From positions 4,822,001 through 4,886,000 of the forward strand of contig NZ_CP016464.1 of the NCBI RefSeq assembly GCF_001713455.1: a DNA stretch of 64,000 nucleotides. Direction: 5' to 3'. Source of the DNA: Bosea sp. RAC05. Its GTDB lineage: Bacteria; Pseudomonadota; Alphaproteobacteria; Rhizobiales; Beijerinckiaceae. Both the position numbers and the translations under genes were made by a program. This document shows positions 54,285-63,921 of the stretch, one piece after another. Positions within the stretch are counted from its first letter, which is position 1. Every line of letters begins with the position of its first letter. Below the pieces are notes generated by a model. It was not told the origin of the DNA. It saw only the letters and a list, made by a program, of their open reading frames with translations, and ran no database searches.

Positions 54285-55285
54285 GCGGCGACACTCCTGG
54301 GCGCTTGCTGGGAGGGCGCTTTGGCCCGGCGATATTCGGTGTAGGCGGCGAGCAGCATGTCCTCGTCGCGGTGCAGCGGCTTCCAGCCCAGCTCGCGCTT
54401 GGCCTTGGAGGTGTCGAGGATGCAGATCTCGTCGGCGATCATGTACTGCTCGGGGTCCATGATCGGCAGGTTGATCGCGTCGAGCGCGTTCAGCGTCAGC
54501 TTGACCAGCGGCGCCGGGGTCGGCAGCAGGATCGACTTCGAGCCGGCATGCCTGATCAGGTCGCCGAGCAGCTTCTTCACCGGCGGCGGATCGTCCGAGC
54601 CGAGATTGTAGGCCGAGTTCGGGAAATCCGCCTTCCAGGCCGCGACGCAGGCGCTGGCGCAGTCGAAGACCGAGATGAACTGGTAGGGGTTCTTGCCCGA
54701 ACCGATCATCGGCACCGGCAGGTTGAGGTCGATCAGCTTGAACAGCTTGACGAGGATGCCCAGCCGCCCGGGTCCGATGATCAGCCGGGGCCGGAAGATC
54801 GGGATCTGGAAGCCGCGGTCGCGATAGGTCTGGGCCAGCGTCTCGGTCGCGAGCTTGCTCTCGCCATATTCGCCCAGCGGCTTGGCGGGATGCGTCTCGT
54901 CCTGCGGCACGGTCACCGAATGGCCGTAGATCATGTCGGTGGTGAAGTGGACGAGCTTGTGGGCGCCCGCCTTGTCCATCCAGCTCAGGATGTTCTGCGT
55001 GCCGTGATAGTTCACCGGCCAGAAGAAGTCGTGCCGCTCCGCGCGGGTCACGATCGGCGAGAGCATCTTGGCCGAGAGGTTGTAGACGAGGTCGTCCTGG
55101 CGCAGCGGGATGCCGGCGACGCTCTGCGCATCCGTCACGTCGATGCGGTGGAAGGGCACCTTGGCGTAATGCGGATGCGGGCTCTTGACGATGTCGGCGA
55201 CCAGCACCTCCTCGCCCATGGCCGCAAGATCGGCCGCCAGATGCGAGCCGACGAAGCCGTCGCCGCCGATGATGATGTGCTTCAT
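54281..55285 (-). CDS. NAD-dependent epimerase/dehydratase family protein (extended SDR)
   Basis: A 334-aa nucleotide-sugar epimerase/dehydratase. The dinucleotide motif is GGDGFVGSH (7-15), and the active-site Tyr/Lys are Y140 and K144 in GEYGESK, with Thr115/Thr116 at the usual Ser/Thr position. The C-terminus has FISVFDCASACVAAW and LGWKPLHRDEDMLLAAYTEYRR, typical of sugar epimerases. It follows a 37-aa ORF and precedes a class III aminotransferase gene. The three-dimensional resemblance to HpnA-like enzymes is possible but not decisive. Substrate unknown. Confidence 0.85.
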   Translation of the reverse strand: MKHIIIGGDGFVGSHLAADLAAMGEEVLVADIVKSPHPHYAKVPFHRIDVTDAQSVAGIPLRQDDLVYNLSAKMLSPIVTRAERHDFFWPVNYHGTQNILSWMDKAGAHKLVHFTTDMIYGHSVTVPQDETHPAKPLGEYGESKLATETLAQTYRDRGFQIPIFRPRLIIGPGRLGILVKLFKLIDLNLPVPMIGSGKNPYQFISVFDCASACVAAWKADFPNSAYNLGSDDPPPVKKLLGDLIRHAGSKSILLPTPAPLVKLTLNALDAINLPIMDPEQYMIADEICILDTSKAKRELGWKPLHRDEDMLLAAYTEYRRAKAPSQQAPRSVAA

Positions 55286-55293
55286 GGGAACGC

Positions 55294-55407
55294 TCAGGCT
55301 CGGCGCGGCAGGCGCGGGCGCTGGGCGCGCACCGGCACGGGAACGGGAGCCGGCTGCGGTTCCAGCAGGGCGCCGAGGCGCATGAACAGGCGAACGATCA
55401 GATCCAT
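55294..55407 (-). CDS. hypothetical 37-aa protein within the epimerase operon
   Basis: A 37-aa ORF, MDLIVRLFMRLGALLEP then QPAPVPVPVRAQRPRLPRRA. The N-terminal half is an amphipathic hydrophobic helix, the rest a Pro/Arg-rich tail. GAGGGA stands about 8 bases before the ATG at 55407, a better ribosome-binding site than most in the window, and the ORF fits exactly between the half-EamA gene and the epimerase gene. Coding by position and RBS, but no homology is recognised; it could be a small membrane-associated partner of the transporter or enzyme. Confidence 0.5.
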   Translation of the reverse strand: MDLIVRLFMRLGALLEPQPAPVPVPVRAQRPRLPRRA

Positions 55408-55415
55408 GATGTCCC

Positions 55416-55784
55416 TCAGCTTTGTGCGATGAAAATGGTGCCGAGCACGATGAGACCGATGCCGGCGATGCGCGCCGGCCCGAGATCCTCGTGGAAGACG
55501 AAGAAGGCGTAGGCCGCGACCACGACATAGGCGAGGCTCAGGAAGGGGTAGGCGTAGGAGATCTGCACCTTCGAGAGCACGATCAGATGCGAGGCCATGC
55601 TGATGACGAAGGTGCACAGCCCCGCAAAAACGAAGGGGTTGAAGACCACGCGGAAGACGGTCGCGATCAGCCCGTCGCCGGCCACGTCGAGCGTCCCCAC
55701 TCCGGTCATGCCGCGCTTCAGCATGAGCTGCGCCGCGGCGTTGGTCAGCACCGTGAACAGGATCAGGGGAAGAAAGGCGTTCAT
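55416..55784 (-). CDS. half-size EamA/SMR-type transporter (flippase-like)
   Basis: A 122-aa membrane protein with four hydrophobic helices, the size of SMR or ArnE/ArnF-type half transporters: NAFLPLILFTVLTNAAAQLML, PFVFAGLCTFVISMASHLIVLS, YPFLSLAYVVVAAYAFFVF and IAGIGLIVLGTIFIAQS. ArnE/F-like proteins flip lipid-linked aminosugars. It is the first gene of the leftward operon with the epimerase and aminotransferase. As it is alone it may work as a homodimer. Substrate unknown. Confidence 0.75.
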   Translation of the reverse strand: MNAFLPLILFTVLTNAAAQLMLKRGMTGVGTLDVAGDGLIATVFRVVFNPFVFAGLCTFVISMASHLIVLSKVQISYAYPFLSLAYVVVAAYAFFVFHEDLGPARIAGIGLIVLGTIFIAQS

Positions 55785-55896
55785 CGGCGCAGGAGCATTG
55801 TTGCGGTCATCCGCTGTTCCAAGGTCATCGGGCGGCAGTGATGTCGTCGGGCCTCTGGATGACGTGGAAAATACTTCAAATGCGTTGCGCCGCAGG

Positions 55897-55913
55897 TGTT
55901 ACCTCGCTGTAAC
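55897..55913. promoter_or_regulatory. PHO-box-like or palindromic site
   Basis: TGTTAC-CTCG-CTGTAAC gives two 7-base direct repeats, (G)TGTTAC and CTGTAAC, spaced by 4 bases, which is the spacing of PhoB boxes. It also reads as an inverted repeat GTTAC/GTAAC. It lies 113 bases upstream of the half-EamA gene, though the box is on the opposite orientation to that operon. Confidence 0.3.
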
Positions 55914-55951
55914 GTTAAGATGATCCTGACGGGATCGCAGAAAGACGCCGG

Positions 55952-57868
<1,917 letters not shown>

Positions 57869-57876
57869 GGCAGCTC

Positions 57877-57927
57877 ACGAATTTTCGTTACCGGGAATAC
57901 GATTTTTCGTGATTCACGAGAATTCGT
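57877..57927. promoter_or_regulatory. enhancer region with three ACGA-N4-TCGT sites
   Basis: Three copies of the dyad ACGA-N4-TCGT occur: 57877-57888, 57899-57910 and 57916-57927, 22 and 17 bases apart (start to start). They are next to the activator gene's start and about 58-108 bases upstream of the -24 element of the divergent operon, the usual place for enhancer-binding protein sites. They are the likely sites for the product of 55952-57868. Confidence 0.75.
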
Positions 57928-57984
57928 CAAGCGCGATCTCGCGCTAAGTCCTTGATGTTTCGTCGCCCATTGCGCTCGGCCGGG

Positions 57985-58000
57985 TTGGCCCGCCGCTTGC
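57985..58000 (+). promoter_or_regulatory. sigma-54 (-24/-12) promoter of the cyanate operon
   Basis: TTGGCCC-GCCGC-TTGC keeps the essential GG (-24) and GC (-12) exactly 10 bases apart. Transcription would begin near 58012, about 40 bases before the binding-protein gene (58053), and the enhancer repeats lie upstream at a suitable distance. Confidence 0.8.
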
Positions 58001-58052
58001 TAAATCCCCTGCAGCGACCAGCCGCCCACTCGATCAGCCGGAGGACACGCGC

Positions 58053-59426
58053 ATGGCCTTGTTCAAGAACCCGTTCGACGCCGACCGCCGCATCCGCCGC
58101 GGCTGCGATTGCGGCCGGCATGAGAGCCAATCCGCGCATGAGCGGGCGATTCGGGCCGAGGCCGTCGAAGTATCCGCGACGGAAGACGGACGCTATCAGC
58201 GCGTCGTCGAGAACGCCGTGATGCGGGCGCTGTTTCCACAGGATGCGCAGCGCCGTTTCTTCCTGAAGCAGGTCGGCGCCTCGACCGCCCTGGCGGCGAT
58301 CTCGAGCCTCTTCCCGCTGGCGGCCGCCACCGAGGCCTTCGCCCAGGCTGTGCCGGAGAAGAAGGACCTCAAGGTCGGCTTCATCCCGATCACCTGCGCG
58401 ACGCCGATCATCATGGCCTCGCCGATGGGCTTCTATGCCAAGCACGGCCTCAACGTCGAAGTGATCAAGACCGCCGGCTGGGCCGTGATCCGCGACAAGA
58501 CGATCAACAAGGAATACGACGCCGCCCACATGCTCTCGCCGATGCCGCTGGCGATCTCGATGGGCGCGGGCTCGAACCCGATTCCCTACACGATGCCGGC
58601 GGTCGAGAACATCAACGGCCAGGCCATCACGCTCGCGATGAAGCACAAGGACAAGCGCGATCCGAAGTCCTGGAAGGGCTTCAAATTCGCCGTGCCCTTC
58701 GACTATTCGATGCACAACTACCTGCTGCGCTACTATCTCGCCGAGAACGGCATCGATCCCGACACGGACGTCCAGATCCGCGCCGTGCCGCCGCCGGAGA
58801 TGGTCGCCAACCTGCGCGCCGACAACATCGACGGATTCCTCGCGCCCGATCCGGTCAACCAGCGCGCGGTCTTCGACGGCGTCGGCTTCATCCACATGCT
58901 CTCCAAGGAGATCTGGGACGGCCATCCCTGCTGCGCCTTCGCAGCCTCCAGGGAGTTCGTGACGCAGACCCCCAACACCTATGCCGCGCTGCTCAAGGCG
59001 ATCATCGACGCGACCGCCTTCGCCTCCAAGGCCGAGAACCGGAAAGCCATCGCCGAGGCGATCGCGCCGGCCAACTACCTCAACCAGCCCGTCACCGTGG
59101 TCGAGCAGGTCCTGACCGGGACCTATGCGGACGGGCTCGGCAACATCAAGCGCGACCCCAAGCGGATCGATTTCGACCCCTTTCCCTGGGAGGGTTTCGC
59201 GGTCTGGATTCTCACCCAGATGAAGCGCTGGGGCCAGATCAAGGGCGATGTCGACTACGCCAAGGTGGCCAAGGAGGTCTTCCTCCAGACCGACACGGCC
59301 AAGCTGATGACCGAGGTCGGGCTGGCGCCGCCCACCGGCTCGAAGACCATCGTCGTGATGGGCAAGACCTTCGATGCCACCAAGCCGGAGGACTACATCA
59401 AGAGCTTCGCGATCAAGCGGACGTGA
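58053..59426 (+). CDS. cynA: CmpA/NrtA-family ABC substrate-binding protein (cyanate/nitrate type, CynA-like)
   Basis: A 457-aa receptor. It has an unusual 65-residue N-terminal extension with a Cys/His motif (C18, C20, H23, H29 in GCDCGRHESQSAH), then a twin-arginine motif RRFFLK (67-72), a hydrophobic segment and a cleavage site near AQA (97-99). The mature part VGFIPITCATPIIMA and later DGFLAPDPVNQRAVFDG are typical of CmpA/NrtA/CynA. Location upstream of cyanase suggests cyanate or nitrate uptake. GGAGG stands 8 bases before ATG 58053. The function of the extension is unknown. Confidence 0.85.
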   Translation: MALFKNPFDADRRIRRGCDCGRHESQSAHERAIRAEAVEVSATEDGRYQRVVENAVMRALFPQDAQRRFFLKQVGASTALAAISSLFPLAAATEAFAQAVPEKKDLKVGFIPITCATPIIMASPMGFYAKHGLNVEVIKTAGWAVIRDKTINKEYDAAHMLSPMPLAISMGAGSNPIPYTMPAVENINGQAITLAMKHKDKRDPKSWKGFKFAVPFDYSMHNYLLRYYLAENGIDPDTDVQIRAVPPPEMVANLRADNIDGFLAPDPVNQRAVFDGVGFIHMLSKEIWDGHPCCAFAASREFVTQTPNTYAALLKAIIDATAFASKAENRKAIAEAIAPANYLNQPVTVVEQVLTGTYADGLGNIKRDPKRIDFDPFPWEGFAVWILTQMKRWGQIKGDVDYAKVAKEVFLQTDTAKLMTEVGLAPPTGSKTIVVMGKTFDATKPEDYIKSFAIKRT

Positions 59427-59452
59427 GTCGCGTGATGTCGCGCGAAGCGCCA

Positions 59453-59539
59453 ACCGTCATTGCGAGCAAAGTGAAGCAATCCAGCGCCTCGCGCCGACGC
59501 TGGATTGCTTCGTCGGCTGCGCCTCGTCGCAATGACGGT
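59453..59539. repeat. intergenic palindromic repeat (REP family)
   Basis: CGTCATTGCGAGC...GAAGCAATCCAGCG on the left mirrors CGCTGGATTGCTTCG...CGCAATGACG on the right, making an almost perfect hairpin of about 87 bases. This sequence family is common in Hyphomicrobiales. It lies inside the cyanate operon between the binding-protein and permease genes. Confidence 0.88.
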
Positions 59540-59550
59540 GGAGTCCTGAC

Positions 59551-60396
59551 ATGACCCTCCCTCTCAACCTGCGCGCGCTGGTGCTCTCGCTGGCGATCCT
59601 CGTCGTCTTCCTCACCGCGTGGCATGTCGGCACGCAGTCCGGCGGGGCCGGGCCTGCCGCCAACATCGACCCCGAATACGCCAAGCTGATGGGCCAGCAG
59701 GTGACGCAGGGCAAATCGGCCATGCCCGGCCCGCTCGACGTCGCCGCGACGATCTGGGGACACCTGCGCGACCCGTTCTACGACAAGGGCCCCAACGACA
59801 AGGGGCTCGGCATCCAGCTCGCCTATTCGCTCGGCCGCGTCCTGCTCGGCTATGCCTTCGCCGTGCTGCTCGCGGTCCCGCTCGGCTTCCTGATCGGCAT
59901 GTCGCCGCTGATCTCGAAGGCGCTCGACCCGTTCATCCAGGTCCTGAAGCCGATCTCGCCCTTGGCGTGGATGCCGCTCGCGCTCTACACGATCAAGGAT
60001 TCCAGCGTCTCCGCGATCTTCGTGATCTTCATCTGCTCGGTCTGGCCGATGCTGCTGAACACGGCCTTCGGCGTCTCCGCCGTGCGCAAGGAGTGGCTCA
60101 ACGTCGCCCGCACGCTCGAGGTCGGGCCGGTCCGGCGCGCCTTCACGATCATCCTGCCGGCGGCCGCGCCGACCATCCTGACCGGCATGCGCATCTCGAT
60201 CGGCATCGCCTGGCTCGTCATCGTCGCGGCCGAGATGCTCGTGGGCGGCACCGGCATCGGCTACTTCGTCTGGAACGAGTGGAACAACCTCTCGATCACC
60301 AATGTCATCGTCGCCATCACCGTCATCGGCGTGATGGGCATGATCTTGGACCAGACGCTCGCCCGCCTGCAGCGCGCCGTGACCTATCCGGATTGA
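59551..60396 (+). CDS. cynB: ABC transporter permease (CynB/NrtB-like)
   Basis: A 281-aa inner-membrane permease with about six helices. The EAA-like loop follows SVWPMLLNTAFGVSAVRKEWLNVARTLEVGPVRRAFTIILPAAAPTI, as in NrtB/SsuC-type permeases. It follows the binding-protein gene after the REP repeat. It ends 4 bases before the ATPase gene. Naming as CynB rests on the adjacent cyanase gene. Confidence 0.83.
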   Translation: MTLPLNLRALVLSLAILVVFLTAWHVGTQSGGAGPAANIDPEYAKLMGQQVTQGKSAMPGPLDVAATIWGHLRDPFYDKGPNDKGLGIQLAYSLGRVLLGYAFAVLLAVPLGFLIGMSPLISKALDPFIQVLKPISPLAWMPLALYTIKDSSVSAIFVIFICSVWPMLLNTAFGVSAVRKEWLNVARTLEVGPVRRAFTIILPAAAPTILTGMRISIGIAWLVIVAAEMLVGGTGIGYFVWNEWNNLSITNVIVAITVIGVMGMILDQTLARLQRAVTYPD

Positions 60397-60400
60397 GGCG

Positions 60401-61285
60401 ATGAGCGACCGTTACATCTCGATCGAAGGCATCGCCCGCCGCTACCCGAAGGCCGGCGGCGGCACCACCACCGTCTTCGAGGACCTCTGGTTCTCGATGA
60501 GGAAGGGCGAGTTCGTCTGCGTCATCGGCCATTCCGGCTGCGGCAAGACAACCGTGCTCAACATCCTCAACGGGCTCGACGCGCCCGATGACGGCGCGGC
60601 CATCGTCGACGGCAAGGCGATCGAGGGCCCTTCGCTCGACCGCGCCGTGATCTTCCAGGGCCATTCGCTGCTGCCCTGGCGCAGCGTGCTCGGCAATGTC
60701 GCCTATGCGGTCGCCGCCAGGCATCGCGACTGGCCAAGGGCGAAGGTGACGGCGCATGCCATGGCCTTCATCGAGAAGGTCGGCCTCAAGGGCTCGGAGC
60801 TGAAGAAGCCCTCGGAACTCTCCGGCGGCATGAAGCAGCGCGTCGGCATCGCCCGCGCGCTCTCGATCGAGCCCAAGATGATGCTGATGGACGAGCCCTT
60901 CTCGGCGCTCGACGCGCTCACCCGCGGCACGCTGCAGGACGAGGTTCGCCGCATCTGCCTGGAGACCGGCCAGACCGCCTTCATGATCACCCATGACGTC
61001 GACGAGGCGATCTATCTCGCCGACCGCATCGTGCTGATGACCAACGGTCCGCAGGCGATGATCGCCGAGATCGTCGAGAACCCGCTGCCGCGCGATCGCA
61101 TCCGCAGCGAGGTCCACCACCACCGCGACTACTACGCCATCCGCAACCACCTGATCGACTTCCTGGTGGTGCGCTCGAAGAGCTTCCGGGACGACATTCC
61201 CGAGGGCTACGACCGCCGCCATCCGCCGATCGTGCGACCGGGCGCCGACGGAACCGGCCCCGACGCCGGCCGCAAGGCGGCCTGA
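60401..61285 (+). CDS. cynD: ABC transporter ATP-binding protein (CynD/NrtD-like)
   Basis: A 294-aa ATPase. Walker A is GHSGCGKTT near residue 45, the signature LSGGMKQR near 140 and Walker B LLMDEPFSALDALTR near 160, with the His in MITHDVDEAIYLADRI. It matches SsuB/TauB/NrtD-type ATPases. It starts 4 bases after the permease gene, and the cyanase gene follows 44 bases later. It powers import by the CynA/B-type transporter. Confidence 0.87.
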   Translation: MSDRYISIEGIARRYPKAGGGTTTVFEDLWFSMRKGEFVCVIGHSGCGKTTVLNILNGLDAPDDGAAIVDGKAIEGPSLDRAVIFQGHSLLPWRSVLGNVAYAVAARHRDWPRAKVTAHAMAFIEKVGLKGSELKKPSELSGGMKQRVGIARALSIEPKMMLMDEPFSALDALTRGTLQDEVRRICLETGQTAFMITHDVDEAIYLADRIVLMTNGPQAMIAEIVENPLPRDRIRSEVHHHRDYYAIRNHLIDFLVVRSKSFRDDIPEGYDRRHPPIVRPGADGTGPDAGRKAA

Positions 61286-61329
61286 CGACCACCACCTCAA
61301 GAAACTGACACGCCAAGGAGACCGACCCC

Positions 61330-61818
61330 ATGAAGCGCGAAGAGCTCACCGAGAAGATCCTCGACATCAAGCGCGAGAAGGGCTGGAGCTGGAAATACAT
61401 CACCGAAGAGATCGGCGGCATGTCCGAGGTGCTGATCGTCGGCGCCCTGCTCGGCCAGATGAAGCTGGTCAAGCCGCTGGCCGAGAAGGCCGCCGCCCTC
61501 TTCGGCCTGACCGAGAACGAGAAGCGCATGCTCAACGAGGTGCCCTATCGCGGCACCGGCACGCCGATGCCGCCGACCGACCCGCTGATCTACCGCTTCT
61601 ACGAGATGGTGATGGTCAACGGCCCGGCCTGGAAGGCGCTGATCGAGGAAGAGTTCGGCGACGGCATCATGTCGGCGATCGACTTCAACATCGAGTTCGA
61701 GCGCGAGCCGAACCCGAAGGGCGACCGCGTCAAGATCGGCATGTCCGGCAAGTTCCTGCCCTACAAGTACTACGGCAACGAGCAGGGCATCCCCGATTAC
61801 GGCTTCAAGGAAGCCTGA
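61330..61818 (+). CDS. cynS: cyanate hydratase (cyanase)
   Basis: A 162-aa enzyme that converts cyanate and bicarbonate to carbamate and CO2; carbamate then decomposes to ammonia and CO2. The catalytic triad of E. coli cyanase (R96, E99, S122) is found at R89, E92 and S115 with the same spacing, in YRFYEMVMVNG and GIMSAIDFN. The C-terminus is a few residues longer (ending YGFKEA). AAGGAG precedes the ATG. It ends the operon; the convergent DUF3422 gene stops 18 bases away. Confidence 0.96.
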   Translation: MKREELTEKILDIKREKGWSWKYITEEIGGMSEVLIVGALLGQMKLVKPLAEKAAALFGLTENEKRMLNEVPYRGTGTPMPPTDPLIYRFYEMVMVNGPAWKALIEEEFGDGIMSAIDFNIEFEREPNPKGDRVKIGMSGKFLPYKYYGNEQGIPDYGFKEA

Positions 61819-61836
61819 GCCCGGCGGCGGGGGCGC

Positions 61837-63132
61837 TCAGCCCTCGCCATGGCCCCGGCGGATGCGCCGCACCGCCGCCCAGACGCCGAGCAGCGCGACC
61901 GGCACGAACAGCGCGGTTGCAAGGCCCGGCTCGATCTTGAGCCAGCCCGAATCCTTCGCGCCCTTGGCGAGATAGCCGAACAGGCTGACGATGTAATAGG
62001 CGATCGCCGCGACCGAGAGCCCCTCGACCGTCTGCTGCAGCCGCAACTGCAGCCGCGTGCGCTCGTTCATCGCCGCCAGCAGGTCGCGGTTCTGCTGCTC
62101 AAGCGCGACGTCGACGCGCGTGCGCAGCAGGTTGGCGGCGCGCGCCAGCTTGGTCGCGAGATCGGCCTGGCGCTCCTGCAGCATCTGGCAGGTGCGCATC
62201 GCCGGCGCCATCCGCCGTGCCAGGAAGGCGGCAATCGTCGGCCAGCCGCCATGGCCCTGCTCGCCGATCGCGACGAGCCGCTGCTGGACGATGTTGTCAT
62301 AGGCGCGGCTCGCCCCGAAACGGTAGTTCGAGGAGGCCGCTTCCGCCTCCAGCCGCGAGGCGAGCGCCGTCATCTCGTCGAGCAGCGCATGGTCGGCGGC
62401 CAGCCCATCCGTCTGCGTCATCGTGCCGGCGATGCGCACCAGCGTCTCCTCGGCGCTGCGCACGGAGGGGCCGATCCGCTGCGATTCCGGCATGCCGAGC
62501 AGCGCCAGCGTGCGATAGGTCTCGATCTCGAGCAGGCGCTGCGCCAGCGCCCCCGCGCGGGCCGGAGTCAGTTCGCGGTCGAGCACCAGGATGCGCACGA
62601 AACCGTCCGCCCCCGCCCGGAAATCCGTCGCCGCGACCGCCCCGCCATTGTCGACAAGAGCCGCCGCCAGGCTGGCGGGGTCGAACAGCGCCCCGAGATC
62701 GGGCTCGGCCACCGCCGGCATCAGATGCAGATCGGCGGAGACCAGATGCGGCCCCGGCTGCGGCAGGCCGCGCATGCCATGCGGCAGCGCGCCGGTCGGC
62801 GGCAGGAAGGGCGTCGCCTCCGTGCCCGGCAACTCCCAGCTATAGGTGGTGAACTCGCTGTGCTGCTCCCAGCGCAGGCTGGTTTCGCCGAAGCGGGCGC
62901 GGTGATGCTTGGCCTCGTCGAGAGGCCCCGGCACGCCGCGTTCGGCGCAGAAGCGGCCGAGCGCCGCACGGTCGGCGGCCGCCTGGCGGGAATCGGTCAT
63001 GAAGGCGAAATGCAAAAGCCGCCGCGGCGTCTCCAGCGGCGCGAAGGGCCGGGCATGCACCTCCGCCAGGATGGCGCCACGCTCCGGATGCGGAACGAGC
63101 GACGCCGGATCGTCGAAACTGCTGGCCGCCAT
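61837..63132 (-). CDS. DUF3422 family protein
   Basis: A 431-aa membrane-associated protein. The N-terminal region (HPERGAILAEVHARPFAPLETPRRLLHFAFMTD) is typical of DUF3422, followed by a mixed domain and a helical segment (LQLRLQQTVEGLSVAAIAYYIVSLFGYL). Near the C-terminus a hydrophobic segment (LATALFVPVALLGVWAAV) is followed by RRIRRGHGEG. A strong GGAGG lies 8 bases ahead of ATG 63132, so this start is preferred over the longer frame to 63171. Function unknown; common in alphaproteobacteria. Confidence 0.85.
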   Translation of the reverse strand: MAASSFDDPASLVPHPERGAILAEVHARPFAPLETPRRLLHFAFMTDSRQAAADRAALGRFCAERGVPGPLDEAKHHRARFGETSLRWEQHSEFTTYSWELPGTEATPFLPPTGALPHGMRGLPQPGPHLVSADLHLMPAVAEPDLGALFDPASLAAALVDNGGAVAATDFRAGADGFVRILVLDRELTPARAGALAQRLLEIETYRTLALLGMPESQRIGPSVRSAEETLVRIAGTMTQTDGLAADHALLDEMTALASRLEAEAASSNYRFGASRAYDNIVQQRLVAIGEQGHGGWPTIAAFLARRMAPAMRTCQMLQERQADLATKLARAANLLRTRVDVALEQQNRDLLAAMNERTRLQLRLQQTVEGLSVAAIAYYIVSLFGYLAKGAKDSGWLKIEPGLATALFVPVALLGVWAAVRRIRRGHGEG

Positions 63133-63297
63133 GCCCCACCCCTCCGGATCGGGTCTGTCGCCCTCTCCCATCGGAAGCTTGCGTCATCGCGGGGGCGCTT
63201 GCCAACCCCACGCGCCGCCGCAGCCCGGGCCACGCAGCCTGCTGTCGCGATCGGGCTCCGCGAGCCCTAGGATAGGGCCACGCACAAGGAGAGCCCC

Positions 63298-63921
63298 ATG
63301 CCCCTGCCCAACCGCGTCGCGCCCGATGGCGGCCTGCTGGCCGCCCCGGCCCGCGGCCTGCTCATGGGTAATCGCGGCGGGCGCTTCCATGATCCGCAGA
63401 CCCGCGCCTTGCCGCGCCGCATCCAGGCGAGCCGGCAGTGGATCTGCTGTGTCCTGTCCTTCAAGAACCGCCGCCGCCAGGTCTGGAGCCGCGGCTACAC
63501 CGAACTGTTCTTCTGCGACGAGGTCACCGCGCTCGCCGCCGGCCATCGGCCCTGCATGGAATGCCGCCGCGCGGATGCGCTGGCCTACCGAGCCGCGCTC
63601 GTCGAGGGGCTGGGCTTGAGCGAGACCCCGCTCTTTCCCGCAATCGACCGGGTGCTGGACGGCGAACGCCGCGACGGCCGGGCGAAACGCCTGCATCGGC
63701 TGCCGGCCGAGGCCCTGCCGGACGGCGCGATGATCGCCGAGGAGGGCCGCTTCCTGGCGCTGCGCGCCGATGCGGCGCTGCCCTGGTCGCCGGCGGGCTA
63801 TGTCGGCCGGCAAACCCGGCCGACGGGAATGGTGTCGGTGCTGACGCCGCCGGCCTCGCTCGCCGCCCTGGCGCGGGGCTATCGGCCGCTCTGGCATCCG
63901 AGCGCGCACCCAGCGCCCTGA
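63298..63921 (+). CDS. conserved hypothetical protein with Ada-like CxxC motif
   Basis: A 207-aa protein, MPLPNRVAPDGGLLAAPARG onward. The middle has a Cys-rich region: WICCVLSF, YTELFFCDEVTALAAGHRPCMECRR. The ALAAGHRPCxxCR core resembles the zinc-binding edge of the Ada repair protein, although only one CxxC pair is obvious. Proteins of this form are conserved in Hyphomicrobiales and their role is unknown; DNA contact is a guess from the resemblance. It ends 79 bases before the window end, with no further ORF visible. Confidence 0.6.
   Translation: MPLPNRVAPDGGLLAAPARGLLMGNRGGRFHDPQTRALPRRIQASRQWICCVLSFKNRRRQVWSRGYTELFFCDEVTALAAGHRPCMECRRADALAYRAALVEGLGLSETPLFPAIDRVLDGERRDGRAKRLHRLPAEALPDGAMIAEEGRFLALRADAALPWSPAGYVGRQTRPTGMVSVLTPPASLAALARGYRPLWHPSAHPAP

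Noticed and set aside
54269-55432. 387-codon frame antisense to the epimerase gene
   Set aside because: Low-complexity shadow; the epimerase frame has GGDGFVGSH and YGESK.
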